A stretch of DNA of 64,000 nt, from assembly GCA_032719365.1 (NCBI GenBank), contig CM064865.1:36258065-36322064 (forward strand). Direction: 5' to 3'. This DNA comes from Prinsepia uniflora. Its lineage: Eukaryota; Streptophyta; Magnoliopsida; Rosales; Rosaceae. The notes under the pieces are model-generated. The model worked only from the letters and a program-made list of their open reading frames with translations. It had not been told where the DNA came from and did no database searches. Made by a program: the position numbers and the translations under genes. Below are positions 11,437-24,313 of the stretch, piece by piece (position 1 is the stretch's first letter; each line of letters opens with the position of its first letter).

Positions 11437-14400
11437 TGACAGGACCGCCCCCAAATAGGGCATTGTCAACCGTGCCCGGTCCTTCTCCCGCCTGGAAAGA
11501 CGACTGAAATTTCCAAGTTACCCTCAGTACTTGCTAGACTAGGGATTGCCACACGTGCTTACTCATGCCTCCGCCTTTCGATCAGCCTCGACAAACGCGC
11601 CACGGCCTGGAGGGTCAATAAAAACCAAAAGTTGTGAGTGGACAAAAATAAATCAGTTTATAAAAACAGTTACAAAAAGACGTTTTTACCCTCCGCGTGA
11701 AACCAATGCATGCATACAAAAATCATTTCCCAGTCGGTTAACATTTTCAACATAAGAAAACCCGTATATCAAATTCCAACATAAGGAAAACTCGTATGAT
11801 ACTCAAAATCATTTTTCCTTTCTCAACCATCGGGTCTTAGCCCGCAATCATAAACACCGGGCCTCAGCCCCACACATCCGAAACATCAGAAACAACAATA
11901 AATCACAAGTCAAACATTTTGCTGGATATCAAGTGCGCCCGAGTCTTTAAACTCAAAACCATGCGCATAATCAGGCCTTCCCGGGATATCAACGAGTCTT
12001 TAAACTCAATACATAATCAATAGGCCTCGGGGGTATCACAATATCCGAGTCTTTAAACTCACAAGTCTTTAAACTCAATCCAGGTCTTTAAACCCAATTT
12101 TCGGGCCCGCCCCCGTCATCAATTAACCGAGTCTTTAAACTCAAAACGTGCTCCAGCAATAGCACCCGGGTCTTTAAACCCAAAACAGTTTTCAACGGGT
12201 CTTGAAACCCAAAACATTTGTCAACGGGTCTTTAAACCCAAAACATTTGTCAACGGGTCTTTAAACCCAAAACATTTGCCAATCACAACAACGCGGGATC
12301 CATCCCGAAATCGCATTTTTCACAACAGGACTCATGGTCCGAATTTCCACATTCAAATCCCCAAATCATACTTCACAAAACATATTCAAATCATCATTAA
12401 ACACGGGGCATGTATAATCACACCAAATCACTTTATTAAATCGTCTACCATACCCGAATTCGAATTCGCAATAATGATTCCGTAAGCCGGCATCCGGAAC
12501 ATCATCCCGAACCCAAACCAAGAATCCGTTTTCAAACTTCCGAAAACCGAAATCTAGTTAATCAAAGATACTTTTATGCCCCGAGCATCAAGCCCGAAAT
12601 CACCTTTTTCAAAATCCATTTTAAATCCTTGAAAACACCTCATATTTCAATCTCAAGGTTAAGACATCAAAACCACAATCATAATCACCAAAATCACGGT
12701 TAAATCACAACATACTCGAAATCTCGTAAAACGTGCAAAATCGCGACATTCTCGAAATACGTGTCAAAACCGTAAACCATACTCACAATCGAAATCCAAC
12801 ATCATAAAAACATAATACGCAGAAATCACATAAAATCATTCATTAACCCATCATCAAAACGCAAGCGAAACCATAGTCTCGAAATACGTGCATGTCGCAT
12901 GTATAGCAAAAATACGTATAAATACGGAAATCGAACTCAATCACAATTCATAATCATAATCATAGAAATATTTATGCATGCATTAAATTTTGAAAGCAAC
13001 GTCCACTCACACACCATTCTTAAGGCTCGGTTCCGCGCCACATACATTCCCGTAATTTCCGGCATTTTCCAGAAAACCCGAATCTTGTCCGAAATCACAT
13101 GACAGGGTCAGTAAGGTCTCAAATAACAACGTACCAATTCCCCATAATTTTCTGGGAATTATTCGTTAATTAAAAATGTAACCTAAACCTTCGGACCCTC
13201 GGAATAACATCGAAACGGTGTCCGATAAATTTGAAACCAACGTTAAAATGTTCGTTACATTGTATAGGACAAAAGTCATGTTGGACATACCTCAAAAATC
13301 TGGCCCACGCGCCCTCACGTGCCGCCGTGAGTGGCTGCGCGTGGAGGCCACGCGCCTGCTATAGTGCCTGTACAGTTCTTCGTCCCTACCCGGCAACCTG
13401 TTATACGGGTCGTTCAACCCGCGTGAGGACCCGATTTGATTCCTGCGAAAATCAACTCGTTTTCCTCAATTGAACCGTCAAATAGCATCGCAATGGACTT
13501 AATTATGGTTCTGTTTTACCCATTCAAGTCGACATGGCCTGAAACCAGCTCAATCAAACATGGTTCCTAATCGAGTTCAATGTCCCCATTAATTACACAG
13601 TCACAGTTTCTCTCAATTAATCAATTGGGAAGCTTCGTATACTCATTCTAAGGATGATTACACAAGTAATTTCACGAGAACTAACCTCAATCATCACGAC
13701 TCCAAGCTTGGATTTTCCGGTCATCCACTGCGTCAGTGCACGGCTCCAGGAGCCCCGAAAATGGCCACATTTGGTCTGGATCGACTCGTGAAGGTTCCAG
13801 GAAGCTCATTCAATCCTCAATTAGTCATGGGCTGTCCTAAAACTGGAAGTTCGAATTTGAATTTATCAAAAACCAGTTTCGGGTTTTGAGCACTTCTCTC
13901 GCCATTTCCATCCCATTCCTTCATCTCCCAATCTCTACACTCTGCCCTTTCCCCCCTTAACTCTTTCCCGACCTCACTTTCTCTCAATTAGCCCTTGGGA
14001 AGATCGATCAAGCCAAGTTTATCAGGCTCTGTTTTTCTTTTCTTTTCTTCCCGATACCAACATCACCCAGGAGCTTCAATTCCCGATTTACACCCACTAA
14101 CACACTGCGCACAGCCACTTCCAACTCTGTTCCCACACTCAGCTAAAACAATTCGACGCACAAGGTATTATGTCCTCTAAAATCAAAACACCAGCACGAC
14201 ATCGTGTACCCGTGCACTGCCCAAAACACCCAACCGTAGTAAACAATTCCCAGCACGCCTAGCACTAAGTTATCAGAAATAAACAATTTCCCTCAGTCCA
14301 TTAGCACCCAGCCCAAGCAATTGATCCCATAAACAATTGCATCGTGCCCTGTTTCTCTGAAAGGAACACAGCACCATACACGGTTGTCTCACAAGCAGCA

Positions 14401-14888
14401 GCTAAAATTACCATTTTAACCTCAGTTGCCAAGTTACCAAAATGCCCTCCGACCTCTGTGACCCGTAACTTGGTCATTCGGACTCCGATCGACGCGTGCC
14501 GCCTGTCTATGGACTCAGGGAATCGAGACCTTCCTAACGGTCCTTGGCCCTCGGCCATCGGACCGCCCGATCAAAAAGTCAACATTTTCCCTTATTTCGT
14601 CCAAATTACGAAAATACCCTTGGGCTTCCGAACGTCATAACTTTCACCTCTATCGTCGGAATCGAACGTGCCACCTGTCTATAAACTCGTGACGTCCCAA
14701 ACTATGTCACGGTCATTGGTCAAAGTCCATTTGACCGCCCGAATAAAAAGTCAACGTTTTACCCACGACTAGGGGCAAAACGGTCATTTTGCATCGTTCG
14801 TCCGATTCCGCCCAACTAATCACCGAGTAACCCTACTATTCATGATTAGTTACTAACTTAATCCCGAATTCCGGGATGGGTCGTTACA
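11437..14888 (-). mobile_element. A LTR-b, chimeric middle LTR
   Basis: This LTR is 3452 bp. Its left part (to about 13310) is like LTR-c, including the extra 30-bp phrase repeat. Its right part (from about 13760) is like LTR-a. Between them, LTR-a-like and LTR-c-like sites alternate. That is the expected make-up of the middle LTR after unequal crossing over between the two outer LTRs of a single ancestral insertion. Confidence 0.88.
11941..12269 (-). repeat. Array of short palindromic phrases in A LTR-b
   Basis: The phrase GAGTCTTTAAACTC occurs at 11941, 11994, 12047 and 12129. GGGTCTTTAAACCC occurs at 12168, 12226 and 12256, with close variants at 12062, 12083 and 12197. The two forms differ at two positions that pair with each other, so the hairpin is kept. 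The last copies have a 29-30 bp period. The same array is in LTR-a (about 5750-6060) and LTR-c (about 18149-18477). Confidence 0.85.
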
Positions 14889-17644
14889 ATCTTCCCCCCT
14901 TAAAGAATTTCGTCCTCGAAATTTCCAATTATCTCTAATTCACATCCACCTCGTGGAAAACATTTCGACCCCGCAACACGTGTACACTCGTACACCAGCT
15001 AAGCTCAATGTAGCGTAGGATCAACAACATGATCTCATCCCGCAGGGCAAATCCAATCCTGCAACATACAAGTTCAATGTCTATAACTTTCAACTCCCTT
15101 AGCGAACCATGACGCTGGAAATGTCACGGCGTGGTAACATCACGCAAGGCCACTAGTGGTTACACTCACCACTAACCCACTCATCCTGAGTATACGTATA
15201 CCGTCATCTTACGCAATCAGGTGGTGTACTGAAACACATTGTATACTAGCCAAGAAGTGATCACACATCTCAACACTAGGGTTTCACTAGCCATTTGTGG
15301 CTAAGAGTACCTGCTTAAAGATCACTGAACCAACAAAATTACTCTGTCCAGTTCATGCTCTCAACCAAATCCAGTGGTGTCAGAACAAAGCCGATCACCA
15401 ACACGTACAACCTCACACCACTGGTACCTCATAGGTGTCGTCACCAAGCACCACCCGTCCCATCCAGTACCGATTCTCGTACACCGTACAGAGTACGTAC
15501 ATCCCCCAACGAGTCCAGCCCAATTCACCAACCAATCTGGATCCCATGGTCACCCGACCAGTAACACCAAACCCACGCCCCAACACATCATTCAAGATGT
15601 ACCAATCCAAGCACGCTCACCAAGGCATGTACAGTCGTGCCAAAAGGGCATCTAATCTCATTCACAATTACCGAGGCGCACCAACCCCGAATCTATCGGA
15701 TACTTGCTCAAACGGTTACCACATCACATCCGATTGACTTCGAAAAGAAGCCAATCCCAATCGCCCATATCTACGACTGATCAATTAGACCATGTTGGAT
15801 ATCCACTCATCCACAGGTCAAACCTCGAGTTAACTCATAAACATTCCCACTCGCCCGAGTACGGATTAACTTCGAAAGGAAGTTCAGTTCAATTATTCCC
15901 ATATCTACACCTTTATGACAGAGCGATAAGCTCTCCACCTAGCCTGATCAAGGCAGTCATAATTCAAATTTGGTACCACATCACTCGATTGGTAACACCA
16001 CGATTCTAGATCGTCATCCCATCCAAGGTCCACAACGTCATAAACCAGGTCCACCTAGGATCCACACATGCTCACAGCTAGCAATCTACCTGGAACCTGA
16101 ACGTAGGGTCTTACACCCACTAGATTTCTTGTCAACCACCCAACACTCCTCAACTATTTTCTCATCCAATAATTCACTCAACAACGTAACACATCCACTA
16201 TGTGGGTCCCCTCCATTTACCTCACATCGATCCCTGCCACTCCACCTAGGAGAGACCAAGGATGATCCAATACGATGTCACCAACACCCAAAAGCGAGTG
16301 CAAGCACAACTCACTGCACCCACCATACCAAGTAATCCAACATCGTCGGTCAGGGCAGAGAATAAGAGGTCATCCCTAATGACTTCGGAATACCTAATAC
16401 CAATGCGGAAACGAGCACTCCTTTCGTCCCACAGTCACAACTCCCCTTGAAACTAAGATTCCACCCATGTTGGGAACAGACACACTCCCCATGAGATGTC
16501 AAGTCCAACCACCAGACTCCCTACATCCGTAACTCACATGGACAACCACGTGTCCGCAATCAAACCAATACTCAGACCTCATGCTATTAATGACTATTTA
16601 TGCACATACACCGATTCCGATTGGGAATTACTCAACTCTTGTCACCTCGTCACTATTGGGACTTATCCCAATACCTCACAATCTCCGCTGGATCCTATCC
16701 AGTCCATGAGTCAACCACTACTGAATCTCAAATACCGACGCACGCTCATCATGACAGAGTCACACCCCAACTCGTGGCTCAACACAATCTCACTCACTGA
16801 CACTAGCACCATCACTAGTACCAGCACCAACATACAAACATCCACACTAGCACACTGTGTGCAAAGTGGGTAGCCCTGGATCACCGCTCATACCGAGCGA
16901 CGATCCCGCATCACTACTCGCACTCCACAACTAGGGGCACCACCATTATGACAATCCACACCAGGATAAATGGACGTTCCCTGAACGCCCCCCCCCCCTC
17001 CCCCTCCCCTGATCCTCAACTACTACCACCACACCAAGTACCCCTGACCATCCGCTAAACTCCACAAGACCCCTGTTCCACAAAACCGAGTCATAATTTC
17101 CTAACTCATTCAATACCTGGCCCTAAACCGGTCCTTGGCATCCTAAGTGCCAACCGTTCCTCACTCAGCCTTTCTAGCTCCTCTCGAGCCTTGATACCTT
17201 ACCAAGACTCATCTCACGTTCCTAACCCCAAAATCCTGACTCCACGTGAGTCCCACATCCACATCTCGACTCCTCTTGAGTCCAATCTCAATCCAAGCCA
17301 ATCATGCCATCACTGACACCCAGTACCCGAGGAATTACAATGCTCAACCACATTCTATACGACCAATAGGAACTAAGGGATAGTACAATTTGCCCAATCA
17401 TGCGACTTCCAGCCACCGATCTCGTTCGTCCCTGCGACCCACGCAATTCTAGGTCTAACAACTCGCAGTTCACAGTGTACACTACCCGACATCTGACCCT
17501 CAAACCAGGGTCAATCTCATCCGGGATCTAACACGAGGTCCCAACACCCTCGTCAACTCGTCTCACTACCAGGTCGCGCACGAGGCTTACACTTCGGAGG
17601 CATGATGTGGCAACAGAATCAACAACCTGGCTCTGATACCAAAT
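14889..17644 (-). mobile_element. A internal region, copy 2
   Basis: This is a near-identical copy of 8680-11436. The PBS is at 17630-17641, the gag-start relic ATG at 17603, and the polypurine tract next to LTR-b. Only two small differences from copy 1 were noticed, so the duplication is recent compared with the original insertion. Confidence 0.9.
17630..17641 (-). promoter_or_regulatory. Primer-binding site, A copy 2
   Basis: A perfect TGGTATCAGAGC on the minus strand beside LTR-c. Confidence 0.9.
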
Positions 17645-20600
17645 TGACAGGACCGCCCCCAAATAGGGCATTGTCAACCGTGCCCGGTCCTTCTCCCGCC
17701 TGGAAAGACGACTGAAATTTCCAAGTTACCCTCAGTACTTGCTAGACTAGGGATTGCCACACGTGCTTACTCATGCCTCCGCCTTTCGATCAGCCTCGAC
17801 AAACGCGCCACGGCCTGGAGGGTCAATAAAAACCAAAAGTTGTGAGTGGACAAAAATAAATCAGTTTATAAAAACAGTTACAAAAAGACGTTTTTACCCT
17901 CCGCGTGAAACCAATGCATGCATACAAAAATCATTTCCCAGTCGGTTAACATTTTCAACATAAGAAAACCCGTATATCAAATTCCAACATAAGGAAAACT
18001 CGTATGATACTCAAAATCATTTTTCCTTTCTCAACCATCGGGTCTTAGCCCGCAATCATAAACACCGGGCCTCAGCCCCACACATCCGAAACATCAGAAA
18101 CAACAATAAATCACAAGTCAAACATTTTGCTGGATATCAAGTGCGCCCGAGTCTTTAAACTCAAAACCATGCGCATAATCAGGCCTTCCCGGGATATCAA
18201 CGAGTCTTTAAACTCAATACATAATCAATAGGCCTCGGGGGTATCACAATATCCGAGTCTTTAAACTCACAAGTCTTTAAACTCAATCCAGGTCTTTAAA
18301 CCCAATTTTCGGGCCCGCCCCCGTCATCAATTAACCGAGTCTTTAAACTCAAAACGTGCTCCAGCAATAGCACCCGGGTCTTTAAACCCAAAACAGTTTT
18401 CAACGGGTCTTGAAACCCAAAACATTTGTCAACGGGTCTTTAAACCCAAAACATTTGTCAACGGGTCTTTAAACCCAAAACATTTGCCAATCACAACAAC
18501 GCGGGATCCATCCCGAAATCGCATTTTTCACAACAGGACTCATGGTCCGAATTTCCACATTCAAATCCCCAAATCATACTTCACAAAACATATTCAAATC
18601 ATCATTAAACACGGGGCATGTATAATCACACCAAATCACTTTATTAAATCGTCTACCATACCCGAATTCGAATTCGCAATAATGATTCCGTAAGCCGGCA
18701 TCCGGAACATCATCCCGAACCCAAACCAAGAATCCGTTTTCAAACTTCCGAAAACCGAAATCTAGTTAATCAAAGATACTTTTATGCCCCGAGCATCAAG
18801 CCCGAAATCACCTTTTTCAAAATCCATTTTAAATCCTTGAAAACACCTCATATTTCAATCTCAAGGTTAAGACATCAAAACCACAATCATAATCACCAAA
18901 ATCACGGTTAAATCACAACATACTCGAAATCTCGTAAAACGTGCAAAATCGCGACATTCTCGAAATACGTGTCAAAACCGTAAACCATACTCACAATCGA
19001 AATCCAACATCATAAAAACATAATACGCAGAAATCACATAAAATCATTCATTAACCCATCATCAAAACGCAAGCGAAACCATAGTCTCGAAATACGTGCA
19101 TGTCGCATGTATAGCAAAAATACGTATAAATACGGAAATCGAACTCAATCACAATTCATAATCATAATCATAGAAATATTTATGCATGCATTAAATTTTG
19201 AAAGCAACGTCCACTCACACACCATTCTTAAGGCTCGGTTCCGCGCCACATACATTCCCGTAATTTCCGGCATTTTCCAGAAAACCCGAATCTTGTCCGA
19301 AATCACATGACAGGGTCAGTAAGGTCTCAAATAACAACGTACCAATTCCCCATAATTTTCTGGGAATTATTCGTTAATTAAAAATGTAACCTAAACCTTC
19401 GGACCCTCGGAATAACATCGAAACGGTGTCCGATAAATTTGAAACCAACGTTAAAATGTTCGTTACATTGTATAGGACAAAAGTCATGTTGGACATACCT
19501 CAAAAATCTGGCCCACGCGCCCTCACGCGCCGCCGTGAGTGGCTGCGCGTGGAGGCCACGCGCCTGCTACAGTGCCTGTACAGTTCTTCGTCCCTACCCG
19601 ACAACCTATTATACGGGTCGTTCAACCCGCGTGAGGACCCGATTTGATTCCTGCGAAAATCAACTCGTTTTCCTCAATTGAACCGTCAAATAGCATCGCA
19701 ATGGACTTAATTAAGGTTCTGTTTTACCCATTCAAGTCGACATGGCCTGAAACCAGCTCAATCAAACATGGTTCCTAATCGAGTTCAATGTCCCCATTCA
19801 TTACACAGTCACAGTTTCTCTCAATTAATCAATTGGGAAGCTTCGTATACTCATTCTAAGGATGATTACACAAGTAATTTCACGAGAACTAACCTCAATC
19901 ATCACGACTCCAAGCTTGGATTTTCCGGTCATCCACTGCGTCAGTGCACGGCTCCAGGAGACCCGAAAATGGCCACATTTGGTCTGGATCGACTCGTGAA
20001 GGTTCCAGGAAGCTCATTCAATCCTCAATTAGTCATGGGCTGGCCTAAAACTGGAAGTTCGAATTTGAATTTATCAAAAACCAGTTTCGGGTTTTGAGCA
20101 CCTCTCTCGCCATTTCCATCCTATTCCTTCATCTCCCAGTCTCTACACTCTGCCCTTTCCCCCTTAACTCTTTCCCGACCTCACTTTCTCTCAATTAGCC
20201 CTTGGGAAGATCGATCAAGCCAATTTTATCAGGCTCTGTTTTTCTTTTCTTTTCTTCCCGATACCAACATCACCCAGGAGCTTCAATTCCCGATTTACAC
20301 CCACTAACACACTGCGCACAGCCAGTTCCAACTCTGTTCCCACACTCAGCTAAAACAATTCGACGCACAAGGTGTTCTGTCCTCCAAAATCAAAACACCA
20401 GCACGGCATCGTGTACCCGTGCACTGCCCAAAACACCCAACCGTAGTAAACAATTCCCAGCATGCCTAGCACTAAGTTATCAGAAATAAACAATTTCCCT
20501 CAGTCCATTAGCACCCAGCCCAAGCAATTAATCCCATAAACAATTGTACCGTGCCTTGTTTCTCTAAAAAGAACACAGCACCATACACGGTTGTCTCACA

Positions 20601-21095
20601 AGCAGCAGCCAAAATTACCATTTTACCCTGAGTTGACAAGTTACCAAAATGCCCTCCGACCTCCGTGACCCGTAACTTGGTCATTCGGACTCCGATCGAC
20701 GCGTGCCGCCTGTCTACGGACTCAAGGCATCGAGACCTTCCTAACGGTCCTTGGCCCTTGGCCATTGTACTTCCCGATCAAAAAGTCAACATTTTCCCTT
20801 ATTTCGTCCAAATTACAAAAATGCCCTTGGGCTTCCGAACGTCATAACTTTCACCTCGATCGTCGGAATCGAACGTGCCACCTCTCTCTGAACTCGTGAA
20901 GTCCTAAACTACGTCACGGTCATTAGTTAATGTCCATTTGACCGCCCGAATAAAAAGTCAACGTTTTACCCACGACTAAGGGCACAACGGTCATTTTGCA
21001 TCGTTCGTACGATTCCGCCCAACTAATTACTGAGTAACCTTACTATTCATGATTAGTTACTAACTTAATCTCGAATTTCGGGATGGGTCGTTACA
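17645..21095 (-). mobile_element. A LTR-c
   Basis: This is the rightmost LTR, 3451 bp, and the original 5' LTR of A. It differs from both other LTRs at many sites in its right half (for example around 19570-19610, 19715 and 20040-20400). It is essentially identical to LTR-b in its left 1.6-1.8 kb. Confidence 0.9.
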
Positions 21096-21100
21096 ACACA

Positions 21101-21513
21101 CCTGCTCCCGTCTGACACAAAGTGTCAAATAAGGGATAATTCCAACCGTAGCCCCACCGGGGATTCTAGAATGCGCCAGGATCGGAGGAGGAGTGTGATG
21201 TCTCGGTCTCCACTACAACTCGTATCTGCGATCAACCTGAAGAGCATTAAAACAATTAAAAGTTGTGAGTGGATGAAAAAAATAATTTAATTAAAACTCA
21301 TTTATAAGAAGACATTTATGCCCTTCACTTAAAAGCATGCATGCATTCGAAAACCATTTATCCAACCATTTCTCAAATCATTAAACCATTAGGGCCTTGG
21401 CCAAAACCGTAAATCAAGTACATAGGAACTCAGCCCAAAACCAATCGTGTGGGTCTCAGCCCAAAATTCTATTTCAAGTGGGACTCAGTCCAAAACCAAT
21501 CCTCGGCATCCGT
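21101..21513 (-). mobile_element. B 5' LTR, piece 2
   Basis: This segment matches about 251-665 of the complete B LTR, including the terminal stem-loop and the GTGAGTGGA block. It is cut at 21513 by element C. Confidence 0.8.
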
Positions 21514-22979
21514 TGTAACGACACGTCCCAGAAGTTGGGATTAGGGAAGTGATTAGTGACGGATTAGCTGAGTTAATCGGTGGTTAGTTGGCTACTTTTA
21601 GACATTGGCATAGAATGACGATTTTGCCCCTGGTTTGGGCAAATTGATCGATGACCGTGACGTAGTTTGGGACGTCACGAGTCCGTAGACAAGTGGTACG
21701 CCCGATTTCAACATCCGAGGAGGAAGTTATGATGTTCGGAAGGTTGAGGGCATTACCGTAATTTGGTTAAAATAAGGGGAAGAATTGATTGTTTACACGA
21801 CAAGGTTTTACATGTAGATCGAGAACCGTTAGGTAGATCTCGTCGTCCTGAGTTCAACGACATGCGGCATGTTTTCATCGGACGTAGGACGAGTGAGATA
21901 AGGGTCTAGAACGGCGAAGGGCAAAATGGTAATTTTGCAAGGCAAGGGCATTCTGGTCATTGTGCTGCCTTGGGATTTGTGCCTAGTGTGTACTGGACAC
22001 TTGGCTGCTTTGGGGTGTTGTGTCCATCAGATTAGGGACAAGTGTTCCACACTGGAAGGCTGTGGAATGTTGGACGACCACCTCGATTGTTTTAAACGGG
22101 GATTGGTTTTGTGTGTGCACGGTGTAGAGCAAAACAGGGGAGACTGAGAGAAGGAGGCTAGTTCTTTAAATCCTCAACCTGAGATAAGAGGCGTGAGAGT
22201 GCAGGGAAGTGCTAGAACAGATGAAGAGCTGGTATTGGTGCCGTCACAAGGGCCACCGTGGGCGATGGCTATTAACTGTGAAGAAACAGAGCCGAGGATG
22301 ATCGTGGACCCCAACCTCCTCAAAACTTGATCAGATGCTGATGGTTTGTGAAGGCAAGTTGCAGGAAGGGTTGCTCTGAGATGGGTGGTGGTCACAGTGT
22401 AGTTCGACAGCGGAGGACGGCGGCGAAAGGGAGAGAACCCTGTACATCCTCTGTTTTGAGTTTCAATGTGGACGATGAAGAGAAGGGTTTAGGAGCCTAA
22501 TTGAGGACTTAAGTATGAATCTGAGGTGTCTGGGACTTGAATGAACACGACTGGGTGGCTCGCCGTGGACGGTGGCCGGCGAAGCCGATACGGTATGTTT
22601 TGGATTTCAAAAATCGATTATGGATTTGTAGCCCTTGTTGATAACTATTAATGACTCAAACGTGATGTGGGAAGGAAAACAAGTCGTTTGGGACAAATTG
22701 GAGGCTGGAGGAAGCCGGAAAACCTTGGACGGCGAGGATGCAGAGTGCGGGTTAGATGTTTGAATGGGAAGGTAAAATTTTGTGGTTTTTATTACAAATT
22801 GATTAGGTTAGTAGATTAAGAGGAGAAGGACGAAACTAATGGACTAATCAGGTTTTAAAAGGAATTAAAAATGGGACAAAACCGCTCACGCCGGCTTGGT
22901 CAAACTGGTCTGAATCGGGTCGATGAGAGGAAGAAGGTGACACTATTCACGCGCGTGGGTTTCACGCGCAAAACCCACT
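21514..22979 (+). mobile_element. Element C: truncated plus-strand LTR in B
   Basis: C starts with a canonical LTR edge (TGTAACGACACGTCCC at 21514) and reads like the first 1.4 kb of the A/F-type LTRs, ending in the GC-rich hairpin at 22951-22969. It then joins B's LTR directly at about 22980, with no LTR end and no second target duplication. About 1.6 kb of B's LTR (equivalent to about 665-2263) is missing at the junction. The small open frames in it are not conserved. Confidence 0.72.
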
Positions 22980-23495
22980 ATCCTCATCACTCACAACCTC
23001 AATCTCAATCTCTCAAGGCCCTCAATCAATCAACAAGGGGAGGGGGTGGTTTGTGGTGAGTGGTTCGAATGAGATCGGGTGAACCGTGGAAAATGGGAAA
23101 ATGGGGATATAGATGTATCTGTGTTAGGTGAGCAATGGATGGGTGACACTTGTCACTCCTCCATTGGGCCTGATTCAAATATCTAGGGCCCACTTGAGGA
23201 CAAGTCCATTTTTCCTCGTAAAACGTGCCACTCTAAATAGTGCCTCAAAGCTTCCGTGAACTGTAACTTCCCCGTCGAATATGCAATTTCGATGTGCTTG
23301 TCTACGGACTCGTGACGTCCTGATCTACGTCACGGTCATCGGTCCTCGTGCATCGGGTCTTCCGGGTCAAAAGTTAACTTGTTACCCTCATTTATGGGCT
23401 AAATCATAATTTCGCCCTGAACGTCCGTTAATCCTCGATTAGCCTCATTAATCCATAATTAGTCTTAATTAATCCCTAAAATCCGGATCGTTACA
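22980..23495 (-). mobile_element. B 5' LTR, piece 3
   Basis: This piece matches about 2264-2800 of the complete B LTR, including the TGACA/TGTCA palindrome near 23133-23163. It ends with the LTR edge next to the TGTAT duplication. Confidence 0.82.
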
Positions 23496-23500
23496 TGTAT

Positions 23501-24313
23501 GCTCCTTCAAAGTACTAGGAGCTATCTGGCCCCGAAACGATGTCCAATCGACTTGAAATCTATGCCAAAATGTCCATGACATCGGATACCTTAAAACTCA
23601 TGTTGATTAAACTTCGAGAGAGTGAGACATGGACTCCTACGCACTGCTTATCCTCCCTATGTGTGGTCCTCATCGGCCTACTACATTGTCATCTTCAACC
23701 TCCCACCGGTTGACCTGTGGGTTTGCATGTTGCATCCACCCCGGGAAACTCCAACCCGATCCAAAAATCCCAAAATTACCCAAACTTTGAATTCCAGCAA
23801 TATGTTCTGTTTAATTTCAGGGGGTTTCCTTTGCTCAAACTCCCCCTTTTCTTGCTCGCTCACCTCAAGAACTTCACGAAGCTATTAAGAACCTTAATTC
23901 GATAATTAAACGTCGAAAGTTTGAAGGTCAAATCCGAGAATATACGGGTATTCCGGTTTTATGGGTTCGGGTTTCTGTGTTCAATTTCCAGGATTCCAAG
24001 GTTAATACTTCTATTTTCTTCCCTTTTCTCTTCGTTTTTTTCACTCTTTCCTCCTCTGTGTTTCTTTCTTCACTCTCCTTAAATGAACAAAAGTTTTGAA
24101 TTTTGGTTTTTGAGTTACCAAAACAACACACACAAGCACACATAAATAACACACACACTCACGCCGTACCAAAGATGCCACGAAGCTCCACAAGATGTCA
24201 CCATCCCAATTAAATATAGCAAATTAAGCATGCAGACTCGCCAACATAACAAAAGACCAAAATGTCACTGGTCTCAAAATTAAAAAAATACCCTTAGGTA
24301 GTTTAGATCCATT
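23501..24313 (-). mobile_element. D 3' LTR, piece 2
   Basis: From about 23740 to 24310 this matches about 38370-38945 of D's 5' LTR, which fixes its identity. It is cut at 24313 by a hAT element. There is no gene; the T-rich stretch and small open frames occur in both LTR copies with different indels. Confidence 0.78.

Larger units (their letters stand above)
5249..21095 (-). mobile_element. Element A: tandem LTR-internal-LTR-internal-LTR array in B
   Basis: The array has three LTRs (5249-8679, 11437-14888, 17645-21095) separated by two internal regions (8680-11436, 14889-17644), with a repeat period of about 6.2 kb. The whole block is flanked by one 5-bp target duplication ACACA (5244-5248 and 21096-21100), so it entered B as one insertion and was duplicated in place. 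The PBS, gag-start relic and polypurine tract put it on the minus strand. The two internal regions look almost identical; I found only a C-tract length change (12 against 11, near 10790 and 16997) and one substitution (near 10867). The LTRs differ more. Confidence 0.92.
211..23495 (-). mobile_element. Element B: non-autonomous LTR retrotransposon in D
   Basis: B is bounded by TGACAGGACC at 211 and GATCGTTACA ending at 23495. It is flanked by a perfect 5-bp target duplication TGTAT (206-210 and 23496-23500). On the minus strand it reads LTR, PBS, internal, polypurine tract, LTR. The 3' LTR is 211-2800 and the internal region is 2801-5203. The 5' LTR is broken into 5204-5248, 21101-21513 and about 22980-23495 by the A array and by C. 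The internal region is homologous along much of its length to that of G (for example around 4560-4640 against 28600-28660, opposite strands), so B and G are one family. Confidence 0.88.

Noticed and set aside
11941..12269. CRISPR-like spaced repeats
   Set aside because: The phrases vary, spacing is irregular, and the setting is a plant LTR. They are LTR-internal palindromic phrases.
5249..21095. Assembly duplication as the source of the A array
   Set aside because: The three LTRs differ from one another in a pattern that fits crossing over, and the block has one clean target duplication. A read-level check would still be needed to exclude it fully.
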